DNA of 9,651 nucleotides, taken from Glaciimonas sp. Lineage in GTDB: Bacteria > Pseudomonadota > Gammaproteobacteria > Burkholderiales > Burkholderiaceae. Below the pieces are notes generated by a model. That model searched no databases. It was not told where the DNA came from and was given only the letters and a program-made list of their open reading frames with translations. Position numbers and translations under genes: made by a program. The DNA lies in the NCBI GenBank assembly GCA_014377145.1, contig JACMQE010000167.1:1-9651 (forward strand), in the 5' to 3' direction. Position 1 is the first letter of the stretch. Each line of letters begins with the position of its first letter. Positions 1 through 6,025 of the stretch are shown one piece after another.

Positions 1-86
1 AGGGAATACGATGGATGTCCTCTACAACCAAATCGACTGAAGAGATCGCAGCGACTATTTTTCAAGAAATAAAAATGGAGTCGTAG
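1..86 (+). CDS. ppsR: PEP synthase regulatory protein, C-terminal fragment (window edge)
   Basis: Only the last 27 complete codons (3-83) and a TAG stop (84-86) are inside the window. The visible peptide contains RWMSSTTKSTEEIAATIFQE, which lines up with the end of E. coli PpsR (IPWINSTNYSVEEIATKIL). PpsR is a bifunctional kinase/phosphorylase that switches phosphoenolpyruvate synthase off and on by ADP-dependent phosphorylation and Pi-dependent dephosphorylation of a threonine. The nucleotide-binding part is outside the window. The gene converges on the RNA methyltransferase, an arrangement I associate with Burkholderiales, and this supports the call. The fragment ends IKMES, about three residues short of the E. 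coli tail (LSRRMY), so the extreme C-terminus is slightly trimmed or divergent. The identification rests on a short match plus context. Confidence 0.72.
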   Translation, partial: GIRWMSSTTKSTEEIAATIFQEIKMES

Positions 87-148
87 GGATAGTTTTTTGC
101 AATGACAAAGATGCTGATAATCTATATCTTTAGGATTTACGCAAAATC

Positions 149-213
149 CCTAGTAAATAGCTTGCCGACCCTGTCGGCGAAGACAGCACGCTATTGTGGC
201 TAGGAAAGCACAA
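149..213. other. Nested small inverted repeats in the convergent intergenic region
   Basis: Between the two converging genes lies a cluster of small inverted repeats. A perfect 6-bp stem with a 3-base loop, GCCGAC-CCT-GTCGGC, is at 164-178. An alternative stem CTGTC/GACAG (171-175 with 182-186) overlaps it and cannot form at the same time. Flanking short pairs are CCTAG/CTAGG (149-153 with 200-204), TAGC/GCTA (158-161 with 190-193) and TTGTG/CACAA (194-198 with 209-213). No run of T follows the main hairpin on either strand, so a classical rho-independent terminator is not supported. It may still serve as a 3'-end structure for either convergent transcript. The rest of the 87-261 gap shows nothing I can name. 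Confidence 0.25.
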
Positions 214-261
214 CGTCGCTGAGATAATTTTGTGTAAGTTCTAACCTTGCTTTATAGGTAT

Positions 262-1047
262 TTAAGATTGCGTTTGCCGCACTTGTTCAAAAAAACAAAT
301 AGCGGCGGCAGCTGCAACGTTGAGTGATTCCATTTTGCCCAGATGAGGAATCACCACTTGATGACTAGCCTGTGCCAATAAGTTCTCAGCAACCCCCTGC
401 CCTTCATGACCAAACAACCATGCCACTGGGCCATTTAGATCGACTTGAAACACACTTTTTTGCGCATAAGAACTAGTCGCTAAAACAGGTATCTGCGTCC
501 CGGCAAGCATCTCTAAGAGATCAACACTCTCAAAAATCTCTAATAAGAAATGTGCCCCCATACCTGCACGCAATACCTTAGGTGACCAAGCGTAGACTGT
601 TCCGAAAGAGCAATAAACTTGTTTGATTCCCACCGCCGCCGCGCTTCGCAAAATAGAGCCGAGATTTCCAGGATCTTGCAGATTATCGATTAAAACGGCA
701 GATTGTGTCATTACTGTTGGCACAGAAAATTGCGGGATATCAATTACCAGTAGCAGACCAATCCCATGTTCGACCTGACTCAAAATAGTGAACTGTGCAT
801 CGGAAAAGACTACGCACTCCACCCCGCCGGTCTCACATCTTGCAACCAAAGCGGCAACTTCAACATTCAGCAGCGCGCTCTCACTCGCGACGCACATTGC
901 AGGAAATCCACAATATTGTAAATAAGACTCAGCCAGGTGAATCCCATCCAGCAAAGACTTACCCATTTTCCGTCGGGTTTGTGAGCGTGTAGCTAGTAAT
1001 TTCAATTCCTTAAACAGAGAATTGTAGGGAGAGGTAATTGGTTTCAT
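262..1047 (-). CDS. SpoU/TrmH-family RNA 2'-O-ribose methyltransferase
   Basis: A 261-residue protein of the SPOUT class, expected to transfer a methyl group from S-adenosylmethionine to a ribose 2'-OH in rRNA or tRNA in the cytoplasm. The N-terminal part (about 1-105) fits the L30e-like substrate-binding domain; its basic start FKELKLLATRSQTRRKMGK is typical of the RlmB-like branch. The C-terminal catalytic domain holds the three SPOUT motifs: motif 1 DNLQDPGNLGSILRSA (121-136, with N128 and R134), motif 2 FGHEGQGV (212-219, E215) and motif 3 IPHLGKMESLNVAAAA (233-248, with S241, N243). All expected residues are present. The ATG at 1047 gives a family-typical N-terminus, though no good Shine-Dalgarno precedes it. 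It is the last gene of the minus-strand cluster, 122 bases after rnhB. The exact nucleotide modified cannot be read from the sequence, so no symbol is given. Confidence 0.9.
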   Translation of the reverse strand: MKPITSPYNSLFKELKLLATRSQTRRKMGKSLLDGIHLAESYLQYCGFPAMCVASESALLNVEVAALVARCETGGVECVVFSDAQFTILSQVEHGIGLLLVIDIPQFSVPTVMTQSAVLIDNLQDPGNLGSILRSAAAVGIKQVYCSFGTVYAWSPKVLRAGMGAHFLLEIFESVDLLEMLAGTQIPVLATSSYAQKSVFQVDLNGPVAWLFGHEGQGVAENLLAQASHQVVIPHLGKMESLNVAAAAAICFFEQVRQTQS

Positions 1048-1169
1048 ATATGAAAATAGTAGACAGTTTACGTGGAGTGTGGCGTTCAGCCAATAGTCTA
1101 TATATTAGCTAACACCAACATCACTGGAGTTATATCTTGTTTGTTGTTTGTCACTTGTGAGAATTCAGA

Positions 1170-1790
1170 TCAGCACTGAAGCGCAAGCAATGCGCGTACT
1201 GGTGCATAAGTTTTACGATGCACCGGCGATACGCCGTGCAGCCGCAGCCGCTCCATATGGATTAAGGTTGGATAGCCTTTATGCTGATCAAAAGCATACA
1301 GTGGATACTGTTCATGCAATATACACAAGGCGTTGTCCCGTGCAGTTTTGGCAAGTATTGACGCCGCTGAAATCGCCTGGACCTTATCATCACCCTTGAT
1401 AATTGCTTCGGCGCGGACCGTTATTAATGGGCAACGATTGCCGTCAATGAGTGCTAGTGTTGGTAACAACGATAAACCTTCGACTGCACGCCGCATCGCC
1501 AACATGCTGGCCTGCAAAATATTCAGAGTATCAATTTCTTCCTCAGAACATTCTGCAATCGCCCACGCTAATGCGCATTCCTTAATTTGTAAGGTCAATG
1601 TCTCGCGCCGCTCAGCTGTTAATTTCTTCGAGTCGCGCAAGCCCATAATGGGGCGCGATGAGTCAAGTATTACTGCTGCTGCAAAGACTGGACCGGCAAG
1701 TGGCCCACACCCTGCCTCATCGACGCCACAAATAATCTCATTAGGGTAATCGTAATTAAATAACGGCAGATCATTAACAGAAGATTTCAA
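1170..1790 (-). CDS. rnhB: Ribonuclease HII (TTG start, unusual GCG in place of GRG)
   Basis: RNase HII, 206 residues, cuts RNA in RNA/DNA hybrids and starts removal of single ribonucleotides misincorporated in DNA. The family acidic tetrad is visible: D24 and E25 in GVDEAG, D116 in LIDGN and D134 in [16 protein letters not shown] (141-152) and the HKGYPT loop with Y173 are also intact, and the protein aligns with E. coli RnhB over nearly its whole length. The oddity is C28: the usual G-R-G after DEA reads G-C-G, encoded by TGT where CGT would give Arg. The start is TTG at 1790. It has AGGGA six bases upstream, gives a normal N-terminal length, and the next in-frame Met (residue 49) would delete the active site. 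Gaps of 130 and 122 bases flank the gene, unlike the tight lpx block. Confidence 0.95.
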   Translation of the reverse strand: MKSSVNDLPLFNYDYPNEIICGVDEAGCGPLAGPVFAAAVILDSSRPIMGLRDSKKLTAERRETLTLQIKECALAWAIAECSEEEIDTLNILQASMLAMRRAVEGLSLLPTLALIDGNRCPLITVRAEAIIKGDDKVQAISAASILAKTARDNALCILHEQYPLYAFDQHKGYPTLIHMERLRLHGVSPVHRKTYAPVRALLALQC

Positions 1791-1796
1791 AGAATA

Positions 1797-1801
1797 TCCC
1801 T
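1797..1801 (-). promoter_or_regulatory. Ribosome binding site deciding the rnhB TTG start
   Basis: On the minus strand AGGGA is followed by the six bases TATTCT and then TTG. This is a good Shine-Dalgarno distance, and no ATG or GTG in the same frame is available before the catalytic DE pair. It is the main reason for placing the rnhB start at this TTG. Confidence 0.6.
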
Positions 1802-1920
1802 ACAAATAGATATTAACAATCCAAAATATTGGAATTTACGACATTGCGGTGATCGTCGTTCGTCAACATTCACTTTCATTAACTACTTGATAACTACCCA
1901 TAATGTAGAACGCAATCGTA

Positions 1921-3084
1921 TTATCTCGCTCGTTGATTAATGATTTTTAGTACCGCTTGTGCGCTTTCATGGGCCGTATCGCGCAAAAGAGCGTGATGCA
2001 TGTCGGTAAAGCGTTCACATAACTTCTCTTGATGCGGTACGTCTTGTAATTGTGCCCATAAGGCATCGGCTAATGCTTGCGGCGTCGCGGCATGCTGCAA
2101 TAGTTCTGGCACTAAAAACTCGCGGGCCAGAATGTTTGGAAGACCTATCCATGGTTGATAGCTCATATGACGCAATATTTCCCAAGTGGCTCGCATCATT
2201 TTGTACGCAATTACCATAGGTTTTTTGAACAGTGCGACTTCTAACGATGCCGTACCGGATGCTACTAATACAGCATCCGCCGCAGCCATTGCGGCATGTG
2301 ATTGACCATCTAGCACTTGAAGCTGGACATCCTGTAAACCAGACTCTTTCACCAATTCAGCAAATAGCCGACGCTGTTCTTGGCCAGCCATGGGGGCTAT
2401 AAAATGGAGATTCTTATCACGCATTGCCAACAATTTGGCGGCACCCACAAAACTAACTGTGTTGTATTTTAATTCGGACAGGCGGCTACCCGGCATGATC
2501 GCAATTACGGTGGCAGTGGCTGGCAATTGGAGGACGACACGCGCCGCAGCAACATCAGGCATTATCGGAATGACTTGTGCCAGCGGATGGCCAACGTAAG
2601 TTGCTGAAATCCCTGCCTGACGATAAATCTCTTCTTCAAATGGAAATATTACCAGCATATGTGAGCCGGAGCGGGCAATTTTTTTGATGCGCCCACCACG
2701 CCACGCCCAAATCGAGGGGCCTATAAAATGAACCGTGGGAATACCAGCCTGATTAAGTTGTGTTTCAAGCCCAAAATTAAAATCAGGGGCATCAACTCCA
2801 ATAAAAATATTGGGCTTTTTAATAAGTAAACGTTTCCGCAAAGTGATCTGAATACCTTTGAGTTCAACATAATGCGCAAGCACTTCGAACAACCCATTTA
2901 CAGATAGTTTATCCATCGCCCAAGGGCTAAGAAAACCATATTCAGCCATCTTAGGGCCACCGATGCCATACATGGATGCATTGGGCAGATAGGGCCGCAA
3001 ACCAGACAGCAGGCGGCTTGCTAGCAGATCTCCAGAAGCTTCTCCAGCTACCATTGCGATTGATATCGGTGATGTGGTCAGCAC
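1921..3084 (-). CDS. lpxB: Lipid-A-disaccharide synthase
   Basis: A 387-residue GT19 glycosyltransferase of the inner membrane's cytoplasmic face. It joins UDP-2,3-diacylglucosamine to lipid X to form the beta-1,6-linked lipid A disaccharide. Landmarks numbered from the GTG start: VAGEASGD (12-19), DAPDFN (98-103), GPSIWAWR (122-129), MPGSR (197-201), ASGTASLE (275-282, sugar-nucleotide region) and GLPN (314-317). Length and motif spacing match the family. The chosen start is GTG at 3084, one base after the lpxA stop (TAA-C-GTG), which gives a short lead before SIAMVAGEASGD as in homologues. A TTG at 3138 would add 18 residues translated from inside lpxA and has no ribosome binding site. No Shine-Dalgarno is visible for the GTG either, so translational coupling to lpxA is likely. 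Confidence 0.96.
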   Translation of the reverse strand: MLTTSPISIAMVAGEASGDLLASRLLSGLRPYLPNASMYGIGGPKMAEYGFLSPWAMDKLSVNGLFEVLAHYVELKGIQITLRKRLLIKKPNIFIGVDAPDFNFGLETQLNQAGIPTVHFIGPSIWAWRGGRIKKIARSGSHMLVIFPFEEEIYRQAGISATYVGHPLAQVIPIMPDVAAARVVLQLPATATVIAIMPGSRLSELKYNTVSFVGAAKLLAMRDKNLHFIAPMAGQEQRRLFAELVKESGLQDVQLQVLDGQSHAAMAAADAVLVASGTASLEVALFKKPMVIAYKMMRATWEILRHMSYQPWIGLPNILAREFLVPELLQHAATPQALADALWAQLQDVPHQEKLCERFTDMHHALLRDTAHESAQAVLKIINQRAR

Positions 3085-3085
3085 G

Positions 3086-3874
3086 TTAACGAATAATGCC
3101 GCGAGTTGATGATGCAATAAATTCGCGTAACATGCCAAGATATTCTGCTGAATCGGAGGATTTGGATTCTTCGGCTTCGATCGCCGCCTCAGCCTCTGCC
3201 AAAGACAAGCCTGAACGATAAATCAATTTGTAAGCACGTTTAATTGACATGATTTGTTCGTTACTAAAACCATGGCGCCTTAGGCCTTCGCTATTAATCC
3301 CGGCGGGGACAGCCCGATTACCAGCGGCCGTCACAAAAGGTGGTATATCCTGACTTACAGCGGCGGTGAAGGCAGTCATTGCATGCGCACCGATGCGACA
3401 AAATTGATGAATCGTCGTAAAGCCCCCAAGCAACGCCCAATCGCCCACATGCACATGCCCGGCCAACGTCGCATTGTTCGCAATGATAGTATGATTACCT
3501 ATCTGACAGTCATGCGCGACATGGGCGTAAGCCATGATCCAGTTTTCGTTACCAAGCCGCGTTATCCCAACATCTTGGGTAGTCCCACGGTTGAGCGTGA
3601 CGAACTCGCGAATGGTATTACCGTTCCCGATCTCAAGGCGGGTTGGTTCCCCAGTATACTTTTTATCTTGAGGAGCGGCTCCGATTGAGCCAAATTGAAA
3701 AAAAATGTTATTACGTCCAATACTGGTAGGACCTTCGATCACCACATGAGGACCAACTTTGGTACCGGAACCAATAGTCACATTGGGCCCAATAATCGAA
3801 TAGGCTCCAACCTCGGCCGTAATATCAAGCACCGTATTAGGATCAATGACGGCAGTAGGATGAATTCTACTCAT
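3086..3874 (-). CDS. lpxA: UDP-N-acetylglucosamine O-acyltransferase
   Basis: The first lipid A enzyme, a cytoplasmic trimer that moves a 3-hydroxyacyl chain from ACP to the 3-OH of UDP-GlcNAc. The 262 residues begin with left-handed beta-helix hexapeptide repeats (about 5-185), followed by a helical C-terminal domain ending STRGIIR, nearly the same as E. coli. By alignment to E. coli LpxA the catalytic base H125 is H121 (AHVAHD). K72, H118, H140, H156, Q157, N194 and E196 correspond to K76, H122, H144, H160, Q161, N198 and E200. The chain-length ruler position (G173 in E. coli) is F169, which suggests a shorter acyl chain than C14. The ATG at 3874 is preferred to the TTG immediately before it because homologues start MSRIHPTA. 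The gene follows fabZ after six bases. Confidence 0.97.
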   Translation of the reverse strand: MSRIHPTAVIDPNTVLDITAEVGAYSIIGPNVTIGSGTKVGPHVVIEGPTSIGRNNIFFQFGSIGAAPQDKKYTGEPTRLEIGNGNTIREFVTLNRGTTQDVGITRLGNENWIMAYAHVAHDCQIGNHTIIANNATLAGHVHVGDWALLGGFTTIHQFCRIGAHAMTAFTAAVSQDIPPFVTAAGNRAVPAGINSEGLRRHGFSNEQIMSIKRAYKLIYRSGLSLAEAEAAIEAEESKSSDSAEYLGMLREFIASSTRGIIR

Positions 3875-3880
3875 CAACGA

Positions 3881-4381
3881 TTACGCAGCAGGATTAGGCA
3901 AAGTGTCCACCGCATGTACCGGCGTCACCGCGTGCCGCATGGTGCACATAAACTCTGCTTCCACGGCCAATTCACCATCTACGCTGGCAACAGCTTTATA
4001 CTTCCAGATACCACGTACAACCCGTAAAATTTCAACTTCTAGCTTAATCTGGTCGCCGGGTGCTATAGGACGGCGAAACCGCGCCTTATCAATACCTAGA
4101 AAATACACTACGGTATTTTCGTCCGGCTTTCGACCATCGCTTAAAAATGACAGCAACGCAGCAGTTTGTGCCAGTGCCTCAATCGTCAATACACCTGGCA
4201 TCACGGGTTTATTCGGAAAGTGTCCACTAAAGAATTCTTCATTAATCGTTACATTTTTAATGGCTGTAATCGATTTTCCGCTTTCCCAGCTCAGTACGCG
4301 ATCCACTAATAATAATGGATAGCGATGTGGCAAGTACTCCTTAATCTGGCAGATATCAAGACCGTTATTAAGACTGTTCAT
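3881..4381 (-). CDS. fabZ: 3-hydroxyacyl-[acyl-carrier-protein] dehydratase
   Basis: A hot-dog-fold dehydratase of type II fatty acid synthesis that converts (3R)-3-hydroxyacyl-ACP to trans-2-enoyl-ACP in the cytoplasm. In the 166-residue product the family signature [13 protein letters not shown] (18-30) leads into the catalytic histidine H54 of SGHFP and the partner acid E68 in IEALAQ. Further family matches are [11 protein letters not shown] (60-70), [17 protein letters not shown] (94-110) and a C-terminal EAEFMC strand. The ATG at 4381 lies inside the end of lpxD, giving a 14-base overlap and probable translational coupling. An upstream GTG at 4435 would add a basic 18-residue leader not typical of FabZ and was not used. 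Its place between lpxD and lpxA is the conserved arrangement: FabZ competes with LpxA and LpxD for 3-hydroxyacyl-ACP and so helps set the balance between phospholipid and lipid A. Confidence 0.96.
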   Translation of the reverse strand: MNSLNNGLDICQIKEYLPHRYPLLLVDRVLSWESGKSITAIKNVTINEEFFSGHFPNKPVMPGVLTIEALAQTAALLSFLSDGRKPDENTVVYFLGIDKARFRRPIAPGDQIKLEVEILRVVRGIWKYKAVASVDGELAVEAEFMCTMRHAVTPVHAVDTLPNPAA

Positions 4382-5429
4382 TAGTTTTTTCTGTAAGCTG
4401 ATGGATTGTTTTTTGCAAAGCCCGGATTTTCTCACGCATATTGCTTAAATTACGCACCAACGCAGCGGACTTCTCCCAGTCTTGATGTTTTGCAATCGGA
4501 TAAAAACCTGTATATTGGCCTGGCTCAAGAATGGAATGTAGCGCTAGCGTACCTGCCGACACATGTACATGATCTCCGATAGTTATATGACCATTAAGCA
4601 TCGCGGCGCCCCCAATAGAGCAGTATTTCCCTATCTTCACGCTACCGGCAATTCCAGCGCATGCGGCAATTGCAGTGTGCGCCCCGATGTGACAGTTGTG
4701 CGCAATCTGAATTTGATTGTCCAACTTAACCCCATCCTCAATAACAGTATCCGCTAACGCACCTCTGTCAATAGTGGTGTTTGCACCGATTTCGACGTCA
4801 TCACCAATCAGAACACGACCGCTTTGTGGAATTTTTACCCAAGCGCCACCATCATTAGCAAAACCAAAACCGTCAGCCCCTATTACTGCACCGGAATGAA
4901 TGATACTGCGCTGGCCAATTTCACACCCTGGGTATACAGTCGCATGTGCGTATATATGAGTCATTGCTCCAATTTTTACAGCGCGACCAATCACGCACCC
5001 GGCACTAATGTACGCATGGTCGCTTATCTCTGCATCCGCATCGATCACAACATTAGCACCGATATATGCTGTTGATGCGACGCGTGCAGAAGGATCGACA
5101 ATAGCAGAGGGATGAATCCCAGAAAGCACCAAAGGTGCATTTAGCGCCGCAAAAAATTGTGCGGTTCGCGCAAAATAAGCGTATGGATTGGGGGTGACTA
5201 TACGCGCGCCCTTGTAGCCAATACTAACAATAGCATCATCGGCAGCAGACAAAATCATTGCCGCTGCGTAGCTTTGAGCAGCCTGAGATTGATACTTGAA
5301 ATTGGAGAGAAAAGTAATATGTGTTGCCGTTGCGTCATTCAACGGCGCGATGCCAGATATTTGCATATCCGCATCGCCAATTAACTGGCCGCCTAAGCTT
5401 TCGACCAGTTGTTTCAGCCGAGTGCTCAT
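4368..5429 (-). CDS. lpxD: UDP-3-O-(3-hydroxyacyl)glucosamine N-acyltransferase
   Basis: The third lipid A enzyme, a trimeric cytoplasmic acyltransferase that adds the N-linked 3-hydroxyacyl chain from ACP to UDP-3-O-acylglucosamine. The 353-residue protein has the usual three parts. An N-terminal uridine-binding domain (about 1-100) includes ITFLSNFKY (38-46). A left-handed beta-helix of hexapeptide repeats follows (about 105-305). A C-terminal helix (about 318-345, [14 protein letters not shown]) closes the protein. The catalytic histidine is H244 in QIAHNCHIG, equivalent to E. coli H239; GADGFGFA (184-191) and NTTIDRGAL (217-225) are also family hallmarks. The ATG at 5429 has GAGG (5435-5438) five bases upstream. 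It follows ompH after 15 bases, and its end overlaps fabZ by 14. Confidence 0.97.
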   Translation of the reverse strand: MSTRLKQLVESLGGQLIGDADMQISGIAPLNDATATHITFLSNFKYQSQAAQSYAAAMILSAADDAIVSIGYKGARIVTPNPYAYFARTAQFFAALNAPLVLSGIHPSAIVDPSARVASTAYIGANVVIDADAEISDHAYISAGCVIGRAVKIGAMTHIYAHATVYPGCEIGQRSIIHSGAVIGADGFGFANDGGAWVKIPQSGRVLIGDDVEIGANTTIDRGALADTVIEDGVKLDNQIQIAHNCHIGAHTAIAACAGIAGSVKIGKYCSIGGAAMLNGHITIGDHVHVSAGTLALHSILEPGQYTGFYPIAKHQDWEKSAALVRNLSNMREKIRALQKTIHQLTEKTNEQS

Positions 5430-5444
5430 TTTGGCCTCATGTGA

Positions 5445-5966
5445 TTAATTGTTGAGTGCTTTCAGCACTTTATCGGTAATGTCAATACGCTTGTTGGCAT
5501 AGACAGCATCCTGAAAAACAATGTCATATTTTTCAGCGTCGGCAATTTGCTTGATAACCTTATTGGTGCGCTCAAGCACAACTGCTAGTTCTTCGTTGCG
5601 ACGTTGGTTCAGGTCCTCTCGGAACTCACGTTGCTTAAATTGAAACTCTTTGTCCAGATCAGCTAATTCGCGTTGATGCTTAAGCCGCTCCGAATCTGGT
5701 ATGACCGCAGAATCCTTATTCAATTTGTCAGCCATACTTTTAAGACGCGCGGCCAAATCTTGCAGGTCCTTATCACGCTTGGAAAATTCTACCTGGATTT
5801 TAGCATCCGCTGCCTTCGCCGGAGCCGCCTCACGGAAAATGCGCTCATTGCTCACGAAAGCGATTTTTGAACCTTCCTGTGCATGGGCAGGTACCACTGA
5901 TATTAACCAAAGAGCCAGAATCGCAACCGACTTCAGCGAGCCGAATGATTTAGTAAGAGACTTCAA
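5445..5966 (-). CDS. ompH: OmpH/Skp-family periplasmic chaperone (TTG start)
   Basis: A 173-residue precursor of the Skp (OmpH, HlpA) periplasmic holdase, a trimer that shields unfolded outer membrane proteins on the way to the BAM complex. A signal peptide with basic start MKSLTK, hydrophobic core SVAILALWLISVV and likely cleavage after AHA (residue 29) precedes the mature start QEGSKIAFVSNERIF. The middle (about 55-150) is strongly charged with helical heptad character (KRDKDLQDLAARLKSMADKL), the expected tentacle coiled coil. The C-terminus YDIVFQDAVYANKRIDITDKVLKAL is family-typical. The start is TTG at 5966, backed by GGAG seven bases upstream and the absence of any in-frame ATG or GTG before the signal peptide. 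It sits between bamA and lpxD, as in most proteobacteria. The alternative symbol is skp. Confidence 0.94.
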   Translation of the reverse strand: MKSLTKSFGSLKSVAILALWLISVVPAHAQEGSKIAFVSNERIFREAAPAKAADAKIQVEFSKRDKDLQDLAARLKSMADKLNKDSAVIPDSERLKHQRELADLDKEFQFKQREFREDLNQRRNEELAVVLERTNKVIKQIADAEKYDIVFQDAVYANKRIDITDKVLKALNN

Positions 5967-5973
5967 AGCTGTT

Positions 5974-5977
5974 CTCC
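5974..5977 (-). promoter_or_regulatory. Ribosome binding site deciding the ompH TTG start
   Basis: The minus strand reads GGAG, seven bases (AACAGCT), then TTG. No other in-frame start lies upstream of the signal peptide core, so this strong Shine-Dalgarno fixes the ompH start on a TTG codon. Confidence 0.65.
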
Positions 5978-5993
5978 GCTATTCAAATTAGAC

Positions 5994-6002
5994 ATTATGC
6001 CA
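5994..6002 (-). promoter_or_regulatory. Possible extended -10 promoter for ompH
   Basis: In the 59-base bamA-ompH gap the minus strand reads TGGCATAAT, a TGn plus a 5-of-6 match to TATAAT. That is the form of an extended -10 element. Transcription would start near 5987, about 20 bases before the ompH start and upstream of its Shine-Dalgarno. There is no good -35 at 16-18 bases, so this is a weak internal promoter candidate only. Confidence 0.25.
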
Positions 6003-6025
6003 TTCCTATACAACTGCACCATCCC

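Noticed and set aside
1151..1160. TCACTTGTGA small palindrome between rnhB and the methyltransferase gene
   Set aside because: A 4-bp stem with a 2-base loop is too short to support a functional call, and no promoter boxes are correctly spaced around it.
1820..1833. TCCAA-AATA-TTGGA inverted repeat in the lpxB-rnhB gap
   Set aside because: A 5-bp AT-rich stem without a T tract or spacing to promoter boxes is expected by chance in this base composition.
1838..1870. TTGACG on the minus strand as an rnhB promoter -35
   Set aside because: No TATAAT-like hexamer lies 16-18 bases downstream; the nearest AT-rich hexamer is 21 bases away.
3085..3138. N-terminal extension of LpxB from a TTG at 3138
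   Set aside because: It would lie inside lpxA, has no ribosome binding site, and adds residues not seen in LpxB. The GTG at 3084 fits the family length.
3695..4027. Plus-strand open frames antisense to lpxA, fabZ and other genes
   Set aside because: They lie opposite well-identified genes, have low-complexity or arginine/histidine/serine-rich translations with no recognisable domain, and are explained as frame shadows.
4382..4435. N-terminal extension of FabZ from a GTG at 4435
   Set aside because: The added residues are translated from lpxD sequence in another frame, and FabZ proteins normally start shortly before the LPHRYP motif, as the ATG at 4381 gives.
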